Source: Auxenochlorella pyrenoidosa
Lineage: Eukaryota > Chlorophyta > Trebouxiophyceae > Chlorellales > Chlorellaceae
Direction: 5' to 3'
Assembly (NCBI GenBank): GCA_001430745.1
Contig: KQ482062.1
Span: forward strand, 1 to 12,148
DNA: 12,148 nucleotides
The notes beneath the pieces are model-generated. The model was not told the DNA's origin and ran no database searches. It worked only from the letters and a program-made list of their open reading frames with translations. The translations under genes and the position numbers were made by a program. Shown here piece after piece: positions 1 through 7,986 of this stretch (position 1 is the stretch's first letter; each line of letters opens with the position of its first letter).

Positions 1-54
<54 letters not shown>
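1..54. repeat. (AC)27 dinucleotide microsatellite at window edge
   Basis: The first 54 bases are an uninterrupted AC dinucleotide repeat, followed by GTGTGC, so purine-pyrimidine alternation continues to about position 60. The repeat probably extends beyond the window. It carries no reading frame of interest. Such tracts vary in length between strains and can adopt Z-DNA. Confidence 0.97.
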
Positions 55-57
<3 letters not shown>

Positions 58-885
58 TGCCCCTTCGCCGCCTTACCACTTTGCACTGCCTGCCCAGCTC
101 CCTAACCCTTCTGCAGCTGTGGTGTGTGCATGCTTTCATTCTTGATTGTCTGCACACCCCCGCCACGTGTAGTGGCGCAGCCTGTGTAACCCCCCAAAGC
201 AAAGAAAGCACCCGTAGCCCCGTTCTTCCTGCCCTTTCCCATGCCCCGTTCCCATTGACCAGTTCCCTGCACAGCTGACGTGCCCGCCAGTGCGTCGCGC
301 ATTACCCTTCTGGCCTGGCCCTCCTGAGCTCTGGCGCGCTTCTGTCCCGACGCCCTGCCTGCCTGCCTGTGCTGCTCCACTGAGTTCCTATGCCGGGGTT
401 GTCAGACGCTGGTGCTGTTGCGTTCCCATTGCTCTCCATGTGTGCCTGAGCCCCGCCCTTTGTGCGCGCCGCAATCTGGGGGCTCCTGCCCCTCTTTCTC
501 CTCTTTCCTTTTTTTCCACATCCCGGGATTGAGTGCATGCACTGATCACTAGGCGCCCCCTCACCTCCCTTGCCTGGCCCTCCTGGCCACCCGTGCGCCC
601 GACCCGCTTTTGGGAGCCGCCCGCTCGCAGCCCCGGTTGTAGGCGTGTCCTGATGCATCAATCCTATTTGACCCAGCCGCCTTACCTCTCTCGCTGCCTG
701 CCCTGCTTGCCTGAGCCCCAACAAAGGTCATGCATGTTGTTCATTCATTCCTGCAGGTCCAGAGCTAGTCACGTTGAGTGCCAGCCCGTTAACGGGCAAA
801 GTCTCTGTGCACACGCACACACACACACACACGCACGCACACACACGCACACACACACGCGCACGCGCACGCGCACGCGCACGCG

Positions 886-921
<36 letters not shown>

Positions 922-1140
922 GTTGGTTCCCCTGCCTTGCCTGCCGTGTTCTATGTTGCGCCCCCACTAAAGCTGGCCCTGTCTTCCATCCAGCCTGTCC
1001 TGCCAGCAGGCGGGGCTGGATGAAGCCGGGCAGCGCAATTGCGGTTGCAGGCGCCCTGCGCCGCCGGTACAGGACTGTGGAGTGGGGCAGCGCACAGCCC
1101 GGAGAGAAGGGCAGGGACATGCAGATTACGAGGCACACCC
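55..1140. other. Gene-free stretch, C/T-rich on the plus strand
   Basis: No convincing exon is seen on either strand. Open frames here are low-complexity shadows of a C/T-rich sequence, rich in CCTGCCTG-like steps. A TGTAA at 185-189 on the plus strand matches the chlorophyte polyadenylation signal, so 55 to about 210 could be the 3' untranslated tail of a plus-strand gene left of the window; this is weak. The right part should hold the 3' untranslated region of the minus-strand gene ending at 1141, yet no minus-strand TGTAA is present between 1140 and the left edge. The microsatellite at 806-921 is listed separately. Confidence 0.6.
806..921. repeat. Alternating purine-pyrimidine tract, (CA)n with (GCGCAC)n core
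   Basis: From T806 to A921 purines and pyrimidines alternate without a break for 116 bases. The flanks are CA repeats, and the centre (about 859-896) is GCGCAC repeated with some pure CG steps. Alternating CG and CA sequence is the classical Z-DNA-forming composition. It lies 220 to 335 bases beyond the stop codon of the B3/bromodomain gene, so it may be in that gene's 3' untranslated region or just past its end. Histidine/threonine or arginine/alanine frames across it are repeat artefacts. Confidence 0.95.
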
Positions 1141-1872
1141 CTACGACAGCTCGAGCGCCAGCCGCAGACGTGCCTCCATCTGCTGCCAAGCCCCCTGCGC
1201 CGCCGCCACCAACAGGGCATCAAACACCGCTTGCTGCTGCTCTGCCGGCAGGCTTGGCCAGCGCAGCACCGTGTCCTGGAAGCCAAAGGGGTGTAGGCTT
1301 GAGGTGGGTGAGCGGTGACACGGAGGGGTTCTCTGAAGCGAGAGAATGAGCGGCAACTGGAGTTTGGTGCATGGCGGTTGATCAGACACCCTCCCTGCTT
1401 CAACTTCTCGCCTGGTCCCCCCCCCAAAATCCCACCCCCCAGTCCACATGCACCCACACACCTTGAGCAGTTGGCCGCCCCACTTTGCGGTGGCAAGCTT
1501 GCGCAAAGCAACCAGCATGCCGTTGCTGTCCTGCCCCGCCTCGGCAAACGCCTGCAGCGCCCGCTCCTGCATGCGCTGCAGCGCCGCGGCCGCCGAGGGC
1601 GGCAGCTGCTGCTGCTGCGAGCGGCCGGCGCCGGCGTCTGCCGCGGTGCCGCCCGCCGCACGCGCCAGGCTGCCGCTGCCCAGGCCCATCAGCCTCAAGT
1701 CGTCCTCCAGGCCCTGGCAGCCGCTCTCCCCCTGCCCCAACGCCAGCAGCGCCAGATCATACACCTCTTCCTGGTGAGGCACAGCCGCCCAATGCTCCAC
1801 CACCTCCTGCAGGGAAGCAGCCAACAAGGGCCGCCGGGCCGGGTCAGCCGCACGGGCAGCGCGGGCGCCCGC
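1141..1872 (-). other. C-terminal exons 12 and 13 of the B3/bromodomain gene
   Basis: Exon 12 (1872-1462, 137 codons) begins after a CTCCCCCAG acceptor and ends AAG|GTGTGT. Exon 13 (1275-1141) begins after GGCTTCCAG and ends in TAG; both joints are phase 0. The encoded segment is rich in Ala, Leu, Gln and Glu with helical patterning (for example EVVEHWAAVPHQEEVYDLAL and LPAEQQQAVFDALL) and a short poly-Gln run. No catalytic motif is visible. It could form a helical protein-interaction domain; I do not recognise a family. The intron between them carries G-rich coding-strand sequence. Confidence 0.75.
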
Positions 1873-2446
1873 CTGGGGGAGCAGTGCTGCACTGCTGCAC
1901 TACTCTCTGATCGACACTGTGGCCTGGACACGCAAGAGCCGCAAGCCACGGGGAGACGGCACAGGTGCGCCACTTAAGCGCAGCAAGCACGCGCATGCAC
2001 GCAGCAGTGGGAGCTGCCACTCTGTGGCGGTCTGCCCGCCAGCACCACCCGGCCTCCCGAGGATCGCCCAGCAGGCCACTCCCTGCCCTCCACCCCAGCC
2101 TGCCTGCACTGCTTCTCCCCCGTATCCAGCCAGCAAGACAAACTTGAGAGGCCGCAGCATGGGTTCCTGGCCGGGCGCCTCCGTGGGCTGCACAGGAAGG
2201 TCAAAGTCTGCCGCCTGCGCTCGTTGCAGCCAGCGCTGCGCCGCCGCCTCCCTGCGCTCAGCCAGGGCAGCGCTTGGTGTGGCCCCCGTTGCAGGTCGTC
2301 GACTGCTGGTCCCCTGGCTTGCTGCCGCTGCCGCCAGCGCCGCAGCTGCGCGTGAGGGTGCTGCCCCTGGCAGCGATGGTACTGCTTGCGCTGCTGTGGG
2401 CTCGGTGGCGGCCGGCTGCAGCCCACCATCCCCAGCCGGTGATGCG

Positions 2447-2483
<37 letters not shown>

Positions 2484-5400
2484 CGGCCCGCTCTGCCTCT
2501 GCCTCTGACTCTGCAGACTGGCCTGGCCCCGCCGCCGCCTGATGTCGCGCCTCCGGCGATGCACGCGCCTCGGCCGCCTGCTTGGCCACCGCCATCAGGG
2601 CTGCCACTGCATCCTCGTCGTCGCCCAGCTCATCCAGGTCCAGGCTCTGCCCATCCCCAGCCGCCCCGCTGGGTGCGCTTCTGGGGGCAAGCGAGCCGGC
2701 GTCGCGCCCGGGCGGCCTCGCCCTGAAGGCCAGCCTGACAAACCGCTCCGCGTGGTGCGCTGCGCAGGGCAGCGCGGCGCAGCAGGGCGGGGCGGGTCAG
2801 CCCCATGTGGCCGGCCTGCAGACCTGCAGGCCTGCGCAGCGTTGCTGCACGAAGCGCATCTCCTGCCGCCCACGACGGGCTGCCGGCGATCGTTCCTTGC
2901 GCAACGTTTTATGCCAAAGAGTGCGTGAAAGCATGCTGCATGCACACATGTGGCGCACACTGCGCTTGGCTGGTCCAGCTGGCAGGAAAAAGGGGCGGGA
3001 AGGCTCACCGCGTGGCAGCTGCGCGAGGGCCCACACGCGTGGCATACGGCCCGGCCCAGCGGGCACGGCATAATGCCTGCAGAGACAGGGGAGTTGGTGG
3101 TCGTGCCGCCAGCAGCAGGCCACACATGTGTGGTCGTCTGTGACAGGCAACAGCAGCTGGGCATGCGTACAGTGGCAGAGCTGCAAGGTGCCATCTGCCC
3201 AGCGGGCGCCACCAGGCTGCGCAGTGGCATGCCGCCACCTCACCGAAACGCGCGGTGCAGGGTGGGCAGCCCGGACTGCGGCACGCCGCCGCCCAGTCGC
3301 GCCCTGCTCGCGCACGCACGCCGCGCCTCGGGTTCGCGCTGCTGCCAGCACCACAGGGCTAGGAGGTCTGTTGCCTCCTCTGCCTGCTTGGCGCTGGCTA
3401 ATCCCTGCACCCGCACCTGCGGAGCGGGGCACCAGGCAGTGCAAGGGGTGGGGCAGGTGGGCAAAGTCGCGGCGTGCAGGCGTCACGGCTGCCCAAATCA
3501 AACGCTGCAACTCCTTTTCCCTCAACTTGGGCACCCGTGCGGCAAGCGCTGCAGGCAAGGGGCAGGGGCGCACCCAGGTGGGCTCCGCGTCCTCTGCAGC
3601 ATAGCTGGCCGCTGCCACCCAGCCGTCGCCGCCCCAGGTGACAGATGTGCGGATGCCTGATGTGCCCAACTCCTCGCCTGCGTCCTCCTGCTGGGAAAAG
3701 GGGGGTGGGGTGGGGTGGGGGTGCAGGCCAACAGCTGAGATGCCAGGTGGACCGCCCATGCCGGAAACCCGCTTGCCTGCGGTGCCCAGCTCCCTGCACA
3801 ACGCACACCAACTGCTGAAGCGGCGGTTGTGGCATCGGCAGAGCCCCACGCGAGAAGCGCACGCACGCGACGCCCCTTGCCTCTCTGCCCAGCATCTGCC
3901 GATTCAATGCAGCGCGACAGCCTGCCCCTGAGGCCCCGCGAAGAAGTCGGCAGGACTGGCAGCCGGGCCTGCCAAGCTGGCTGGATGGCACGCTTGAATG
4001 AGCCGAGCTCACCTCGCTGCCGCTCCCCGACCCCTCCTGCTGCTCCCAGAGCTGCTCCACGCGCTTCTGGCGCCACAGTCTCTCAAAGTGCTGCGCCGTG
4101 GCATCGCCCAGCCGCCGCACGTGGTGGCCTGCAGCGGCGGTTTCAAGCGGTGGTGAAAAGGCATGGCAGGGTGGTTGATGCCAGTGTGCCACCCCGGTTT
4201 AAGCCGGCGTCCCCAGGCTGCATGATGAGCGGCCTGCAGCTGTGATGCAGGGCGGGTGTGTGAAACCGCCAGCGGCCATGGATGCTGCGCAGCTACTGCT
4301 GGCCCCCCACCCACCCCCCTCCCTGTTCCCATGACTGCGCCCTGCAGCAGAGAAGGGATGTTGCATGGCCAACGCCAGCTGGCATGCGACTGCCCGCCCG
4401 GGCTGCGCCGCCTCTCCCCAAGCGCCCCGATGTTGGCAGGCGGGCGCCTCGCCGGGATCGTGCTGCCCGCCCACCTTCCGAGTTGTATTTGCGGCAGTTC
4501 TCAAACACCAGGCGAACGTCGTCCTGAAGGTCATAGACGCTTTCATAGGCCCGACGCGTCAGCTTGTCTGCGGCACGGCAGGGCGCAGGGGCGCAGTGCG
4601 TTGCAGGGGGCGCAGCAGCGTGGACCAGCAGGCAACCCGCTTCGAGTTTGCACCGCGGCTCGGAAGGCGGGCACTGTGGCAGGACCCGCGCGGTCTGCTC
4701 AGCCCGGCTGGGCAGCCAGCCCTCAGGCAGCAGCCGCCAGCGGTGGAGGTCGCAGCAGCTCTGCCACAGGCCTGCGCCAGCGGGCGGCCCAGCTGGGCGC
4801 GGCCGCGCCGGCACACGACGCGCCTCACCAAGCACTGTGCCCAGGTCCATGGGCCGGCTGATCTGCTGGTAGTAGCCGGGCGCGAATTCCTCCTTCACTG
4901 GCTCCCCAAAGTACAGCCTGACCTCGGAGTGGGCCAGCAGGGACCGCACGATGGAGCGGCATGCCTCCCAGGCCTGCAGGGGCGGGGGGTGGGTGGGTTT
5001 GGGTTTGGGCTTGGGACTGACAGCCTGGAAGCTCGCAGCCTGGCCGTACGCCATGCGCTGGGGCTGGGGAGTACGCAGGTGGAGCCATGGTTCCGGAGCT
5101 TGTGGCCAGCCGTACTGCCAGGCCTGGCGATCCCCACAACTGCCTTCGGCCCTTGCCCCTTGTGCACTCCCCAACAAGTGAACACCGGGGGAGACAACAC
5201 CTGCTGCTGCGCCCACTCGTCCTCGCTCCCCTCCTGCTCCTCTTCCTGCTCCTGCTCCTGCTCCTCTCCCTCCTCCTCCTCGCTGCCCGACTGCTCGGAA
5301 CTCGAAGCCTCCGGGCTCGGCTCATGCAGCAGGGCGGCCAGCCGGGAGCCCGCGCCGCTGCGGCGCGAGCGCGCCAGCCCGCTGGGCCTGCTCAGATGGG

Positions 5401-7352
5401 CAGCGGCGGCACACACATTGGGGCGAGCTTCAAAAAGGGTGCTCTCCTGTGGGGGCACGGGCATGGGTGCTGCTGCACAGGCACCAGCCAGCTGGCCCCT
5501 TGCCAGCGCAAGCAGGTGGATGGCGGGCTAAGGGGTCGAGAGCGCACCGCATGCAGCCAGCCAGCCAGGCAGCGCCCGCACACTCCCCTGGCCCCCCATC
5601 CCCCAACCCCCCCGCCCCGCGGCGCACCCGTCCACCGCCGTGCGCCCCCCAAACATGCCCTCCTCCTCCGACGACCCCTCCTCGCTGCCGCTGTCCCACT
5701 GCTCCCCCGCCGCCCTGCGCTTGCGTTTGTGCGACAGGGCCGCGGGGCGGGGGACGAGGCGCGGCGGTGGCGGCAGCGGCTTGCCCCCGCGGCGGCTGGT
5801 CGACGCGGACACCAGCTCGCCAGGCAGCTTCACCGGGGGCGGGTCCATGCTGCAGGGGGGAGTGAGCACGTGTCGGGCAGCAAAGACTGTGGGAGAGGGG
5901 TGGGCGGCACTGCGCAGCGGCAGCAGACACGGCGGGGGGTGCAGGGCCCTTGGAGCAGTGGCTAGGGCGCACCGCGATTCGACGACCCCCCGCCCTCCCC
6001 CCGGCCCTGCCCCCTGGGCGCTCACCAGGACCAGCGGGGGAAGAGGCGGACAGTCATGGCGAAGCAGGCCAGGTCGGGCTGCTGCTCCTCCATTGCCAGC
6101 AGCATGCCGCTGCCGATGCGCCCGCCCAGGTCACGCAGCATGTCCCGCATGGTGGAGGCCTGGTGCAGGGGGGGCGCCGGAGGGAGGGCTCAGCCGCCAG
6201 CGCAGGCCCAACGCGCTCAGCAGGCACGCATGAGCGCAGCTTGCAGCAAAGTGGGTGGACTGCGGCCGCATGGCGATGGCCTGCAACCGTGCTGGCAGGG
6301 CTGCATGAGTGCAAGGCCGAGCCAGCTGCTCTTGGGTGCGGCCTGCAGCATGCTGTGCATGCATGCCCTGGGCTCCGAGTGCCTGCCAGCTGCAGACGCC
6401 ATCGCGCAGCCAGGCGCACACGGCAGGGGCTGGGCCGCGTCGCCGCCCAGCAGCCCACACACAACCTCAAGATGATGCGCGCTGCCGCCCCGCTGTGGTG
6501 CCTCACCCGCAGCCGCATGCCGCCCATGTGCGGGCCCAGCCCGACCTCCCAGCTGCGCCCCGAGGCGGGGCAGGTCAGCCTGATAGCTGCTGGGCCATCG
6601 CCGGCGTCGCCTCCCGCTGGGAAGCCCACCTCATTCGACCAAATGCGGTACAGCCAGTCTGGCAGGGCAGCGGGGGGGCGGGCGGGGGCAGGAGGTGGGG
6701 GGAGCAGCGGAGGGCGGGCGACACCCCGCAGGGGCACGGGCTTGGGGCAGGGCGCAGCTGGCCAGGGGGTGCAGAAGGCAGGGCGCGGCGGAGGCGCAGT
6801 GCCGCCGGGCGCTCACTGGGGATCAGTATGTCTTTGCCGTTTATGTTTGACGCTGTCAGTTCTTTCAGGAAGGCCCGGGAGCTGGGCAGGAAGGTCTGGT
6901 GGTAGGACGCCCCGCCGCGGTTGCCCTGCACACGGCGCATCGGGCAGGGAGCATGGGCAGTGGCACAGCTGGCAAGGAGTCACCACATGCGCCAGGCAGA
7001 CTATTCAAAAGAGCGGCAGGCAGTGGCACCGAGATCAGGCAGCAGCGGTGGCCACGCCATGAATACGACAATGACAGGCCGGCCAAAGCCTAGCCTGCCC
7101 TACCCTGCGTTTGGCCGGCGCGGCAGCAGCCTGCTCATCCGTCATGGCGACGCTGGCTTTGCCGCTGGCCTGCTCCTGATCGTCCTGCTGTTCCTGCCTC
7201 CCTTTATCTTCCTTCTGTGGCATCTCCTCGACATTGGAAGGGTCGCTGCCGACTGCTGCGCCGTTGTTAGCAGGGCTGGCGGCGTTGACGGCAGCAAGGG
7301 GCGTGCCCTCCGCCGTGCCCTCGTCACCACCACTGGCTGGCGGCGACGACAT
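1141..7352 (-). CDS. B3 DNA-binding domain plus bromodomain protein, about 13 exons, ~970 aa
   Basis: Predicted nuclear protein joining a plant-type B3 domain (about residues 88-210) with a bromodomain (about 369-465). Exons, 5' to 3' on the minus strand: 7352-7104, 6925-6817, 6658-6507, 6159-6026, 5849-~5636, ~5446-5201, 4973-4829, 4567-4475, 4128-4013, 3687-3417, 2759-~2110, 1872-1462, 1275-1141 (TAG). Splice phases agree at nearly all joints; the joints near 5630/5450 and 2110/1872 are unresolved, and 3417/2759 may hide a small exon. ATG 7352 is the first ATG in frame. HKRKRR in exon 5 is a possible nuclear signal, and an acidic Ser/Glu/Gln stretch precedes the bromodomain. A linker with an 11-Gln tract and a helical Ala/Leu/Gln-rich end follow. 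The B3 fold binds DNA; bromodomains read acetyl-lysine. The role is inferred as a chromatin-linked transcription regulator. I know no named gene with this layout. Confidence 0.8.
2110..2759 (-). other. Linker exon 11 with poly-Gln, B3/bromodomain gene
   Basis: A long open frame starts after the acceptor CCCTGCGCAG and encodes HHAERFVRLAFRARPPG. An acidic patch (SLDLDELGDDEDA), Ala/Glu-rich sequence, 11 Gln and a segment ending LKFVLLAGYGG follow. It joins the previous exon in phase 1. The 3' end is uncertain: weak donors exist at 2139 and 2109 (phase 0, matching exon 12) and at 2143 (phase 2). The exon is mostly low-complexity and probably disordered, apart from a helical stretch near LAERREAAAQRWLQRAQ. 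Confidence 0.6.
2449..2481 (-). repeat. (CAG)11 trinucleotide repeat encoding poly-Gln
   Basis: Eleven perfect CTG units on the plus strand read as CAG on the coding strand and give eleven consecutive Gln residues inside exon 11 of the B3/bromodomain gene. The frame is open on both sides. A pure codon repeat suggests recent slippage and likely length variation among strains. Confidence 0.93.
3700..3721 (+). other. G-quadruplex-type G-run opposite an intron acceptor tract
   Basis: The plus strand reads G6-T-G4-T-G4-T-G5, which fits the four-run quadruplex pattern with single-base loops. On the minus (coding) strand it is the C-rich pyrimidine tract just upstream of the acceptor of exon 10 of the B3/bromodomain gene (AG at 3689-3688). 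Confidence 0.8.
4013..4973 (-). other. Bromodomain, encoded by exons 7-9 of the B3/bromodomain gene
   Basis: Exon 7 (4973-4829) encodes AWEACRSIVRSLLAHSEV, then YYQQISRPMDLGTVL, the ZA-loop signature. Exon 8 (4567-4475) encodes YESVYDLQDDVRLVFENCRK followed by YN, placing the acetyl-lysine-contacting Asn at its usual site. Exon 9 (4128-4013) supplies helix C with AQHFERLW. Joints are phase 1 and use GTGAGG/CAG and GTGGGC/CAG. Spliced together they give one continuous, full-length bromodomain of about 100 residues with its key Tyr, PMD and Asn intact, so acetyl-lysine binding is expected. The sequence match is strong enough to confirm the splicing model. Confidence 0.93.
4979..5015 (+). other. 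Repeated G-runs (quadruplex-type) opposite the exon 7 acceptor
   Basis: The plus strand carries seven or more runs of three to six G in 37 bases, ending in GGGTTTGGGTTTGGGCTTGGG. On the coding strand it is the pyrimidine tract of the intron before the bromodomain exon (acceptor AG 4975-4974). The GGGTTT units loosely resemble telomere repeats but are too few and too interior to be telomeric. Confidence 0.75.
6026..6925 (-). other. B3 DNA-binding domain, encoded by exons 2-4 of the B3/bromodomain gene
   Basis: Exon 2 (6925-6817) encodes YHQTFLPSSRAFLKELTAS and KDILIP. Exon 3 (6658-6507) encodes WLYRIWSNEVGF and, after a Gly/Asp loop, IRLTCPASGRSWEVGL. Exon 4 (6159-6026) encodes TMRDMLRDLGGRIGSGMLLA and CFAMTVRLFPRW. 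Read through the splices (phases 1, 0), this follows the plant B3 pattern: strand with a basic turn, 'ipk/ipn' strand, 'v.L..psGr.W.v.l', a helix, then 'l..GD.l.f' and a final strand. A GSGM step stands where GD is typical. The call rests on motif order recalled from the family, not on a search. Another beta-barrel domain is possible but less likely. Confidence 0.7.
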
Positions 7353-7986
7353 GTGCTGGCTGTTTGAGCCCTGTGCGAGCCAGAGGTGCCGCAAACGCTG
7401 TCTGCAAGCGGAGGGGAGCCCAGGTGAAGGCTGCCTGGTTGAGAGTGGCCAGCAGCGCCAAGGAAAAAGCGAGGGTGCTCTTTTGTACTCAGAATTTCGA
7501 TAGGGACAATGGGGTGGAGCTCACATGTATAAGGGGCAGGCCGCTCGGCACCACTTGGCTGAGCCGAAAACGAGGCTCCCTGTTTCTGCGAATCCCTCTG
7601 AAGCGCTCGCGGGGTACCGGCAGAAGCGAGGCTGCGTGATGGAAGGTCATGTACAGACCCCTTGCCCACCCCAGGAGCCCACCCCAAGCGGCACGCCCCG
7701 CCCTCCAAGCACCGCATCTCTTCATTGACTCCACTCACCACAACCTCATTGCAGGCTCTGTCATCCGCACGTCTGCTGTGCACTACAATCACAAAAGCTT
7801 GTTCGCAGGCTGCGCCTCGCGTGTCTTCGCAACCAGCAGCGCCTGTTTGCCCATAAATCACGCAGCTTTTCCTGTTGATTTTACAGTTTGGCTAGTCATG
7901 CTTGACAGGAACCGTTTTGCACGGCTCCTGCTGCCACAGGCTGCAGATGCCAGCCCAGCAGCAGAGGCACGCGGCAACAAACGCGC
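7353..7986. other. Intergenic region between two tandem minus-strand genes
   Basis: No exon is seen on either strand. Its right end, just below 7987, should be the 3' untranslated region of the unrecognised gene; its left end should be the promoter and 5' leader of the B3/bromodomain gene. Part of it (about 7740-7900) is less GC-rich than the flanks, as expected of untranslated sequence. No TATA box is identifiable next to 7352. Confidence 0.6.
7881..7885 (-). terminator. Candidate UGUAA polyadenylation signal
   Basis: TTACA on the plus strand reads TGTAA on the coding strand, 102 bases after the TGA at 7989-7987. UGUAA is the usual polyadenylation signal of chlorophyte nuclear genes, normally 10 to 20 bases before the cleavage site, which would put the mRNA end near 7865. 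Five bases occur by chance often; the position is what supports it. Confidence 0.55.

Noticed and set aside
774..1349. Frames with long His/Thr or Ala/Arg runs across 806-921
   Set aside because: Products of translating a CA/CG microsatellite; flanking sequence is not protein-like.
4995..5015. GGGTTT repeats as an interstitial telomere
   Set aside because: Only two to three imperfect units, sitting in an intron pyrimidine tract, and not the TTTAGGG-type repeat expected.
5446..5636. A single firm splice for exons 5 and 6 of the B3/bromodomain gene
   Set aside because: The best-looking donor (GACGG|GTGCGC at 5627) gives phase 2, which only a poor AAG acceptor at 5498 fits; the phase-0 choice (5636 to 5446) uses a weak donor. 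The joint was left approximate.
5087..5965. 292-residue plus-strand open frame with Leu-rich stretch
   Set aside because: It lies antisense to exons 5 and 6 of the B3/bromodomain gene; the Leu run is the reverse of Glu codons in the acidic region.
7142..7861. 239-residue minus-strand open frame spanning the intergenic region
   Set aside because: Its composition is not protein-like, it is out of frame with exon 1 of the B3/bromodomain gene, and it overlaps the likely 3' untranslated region of the upstream gene.
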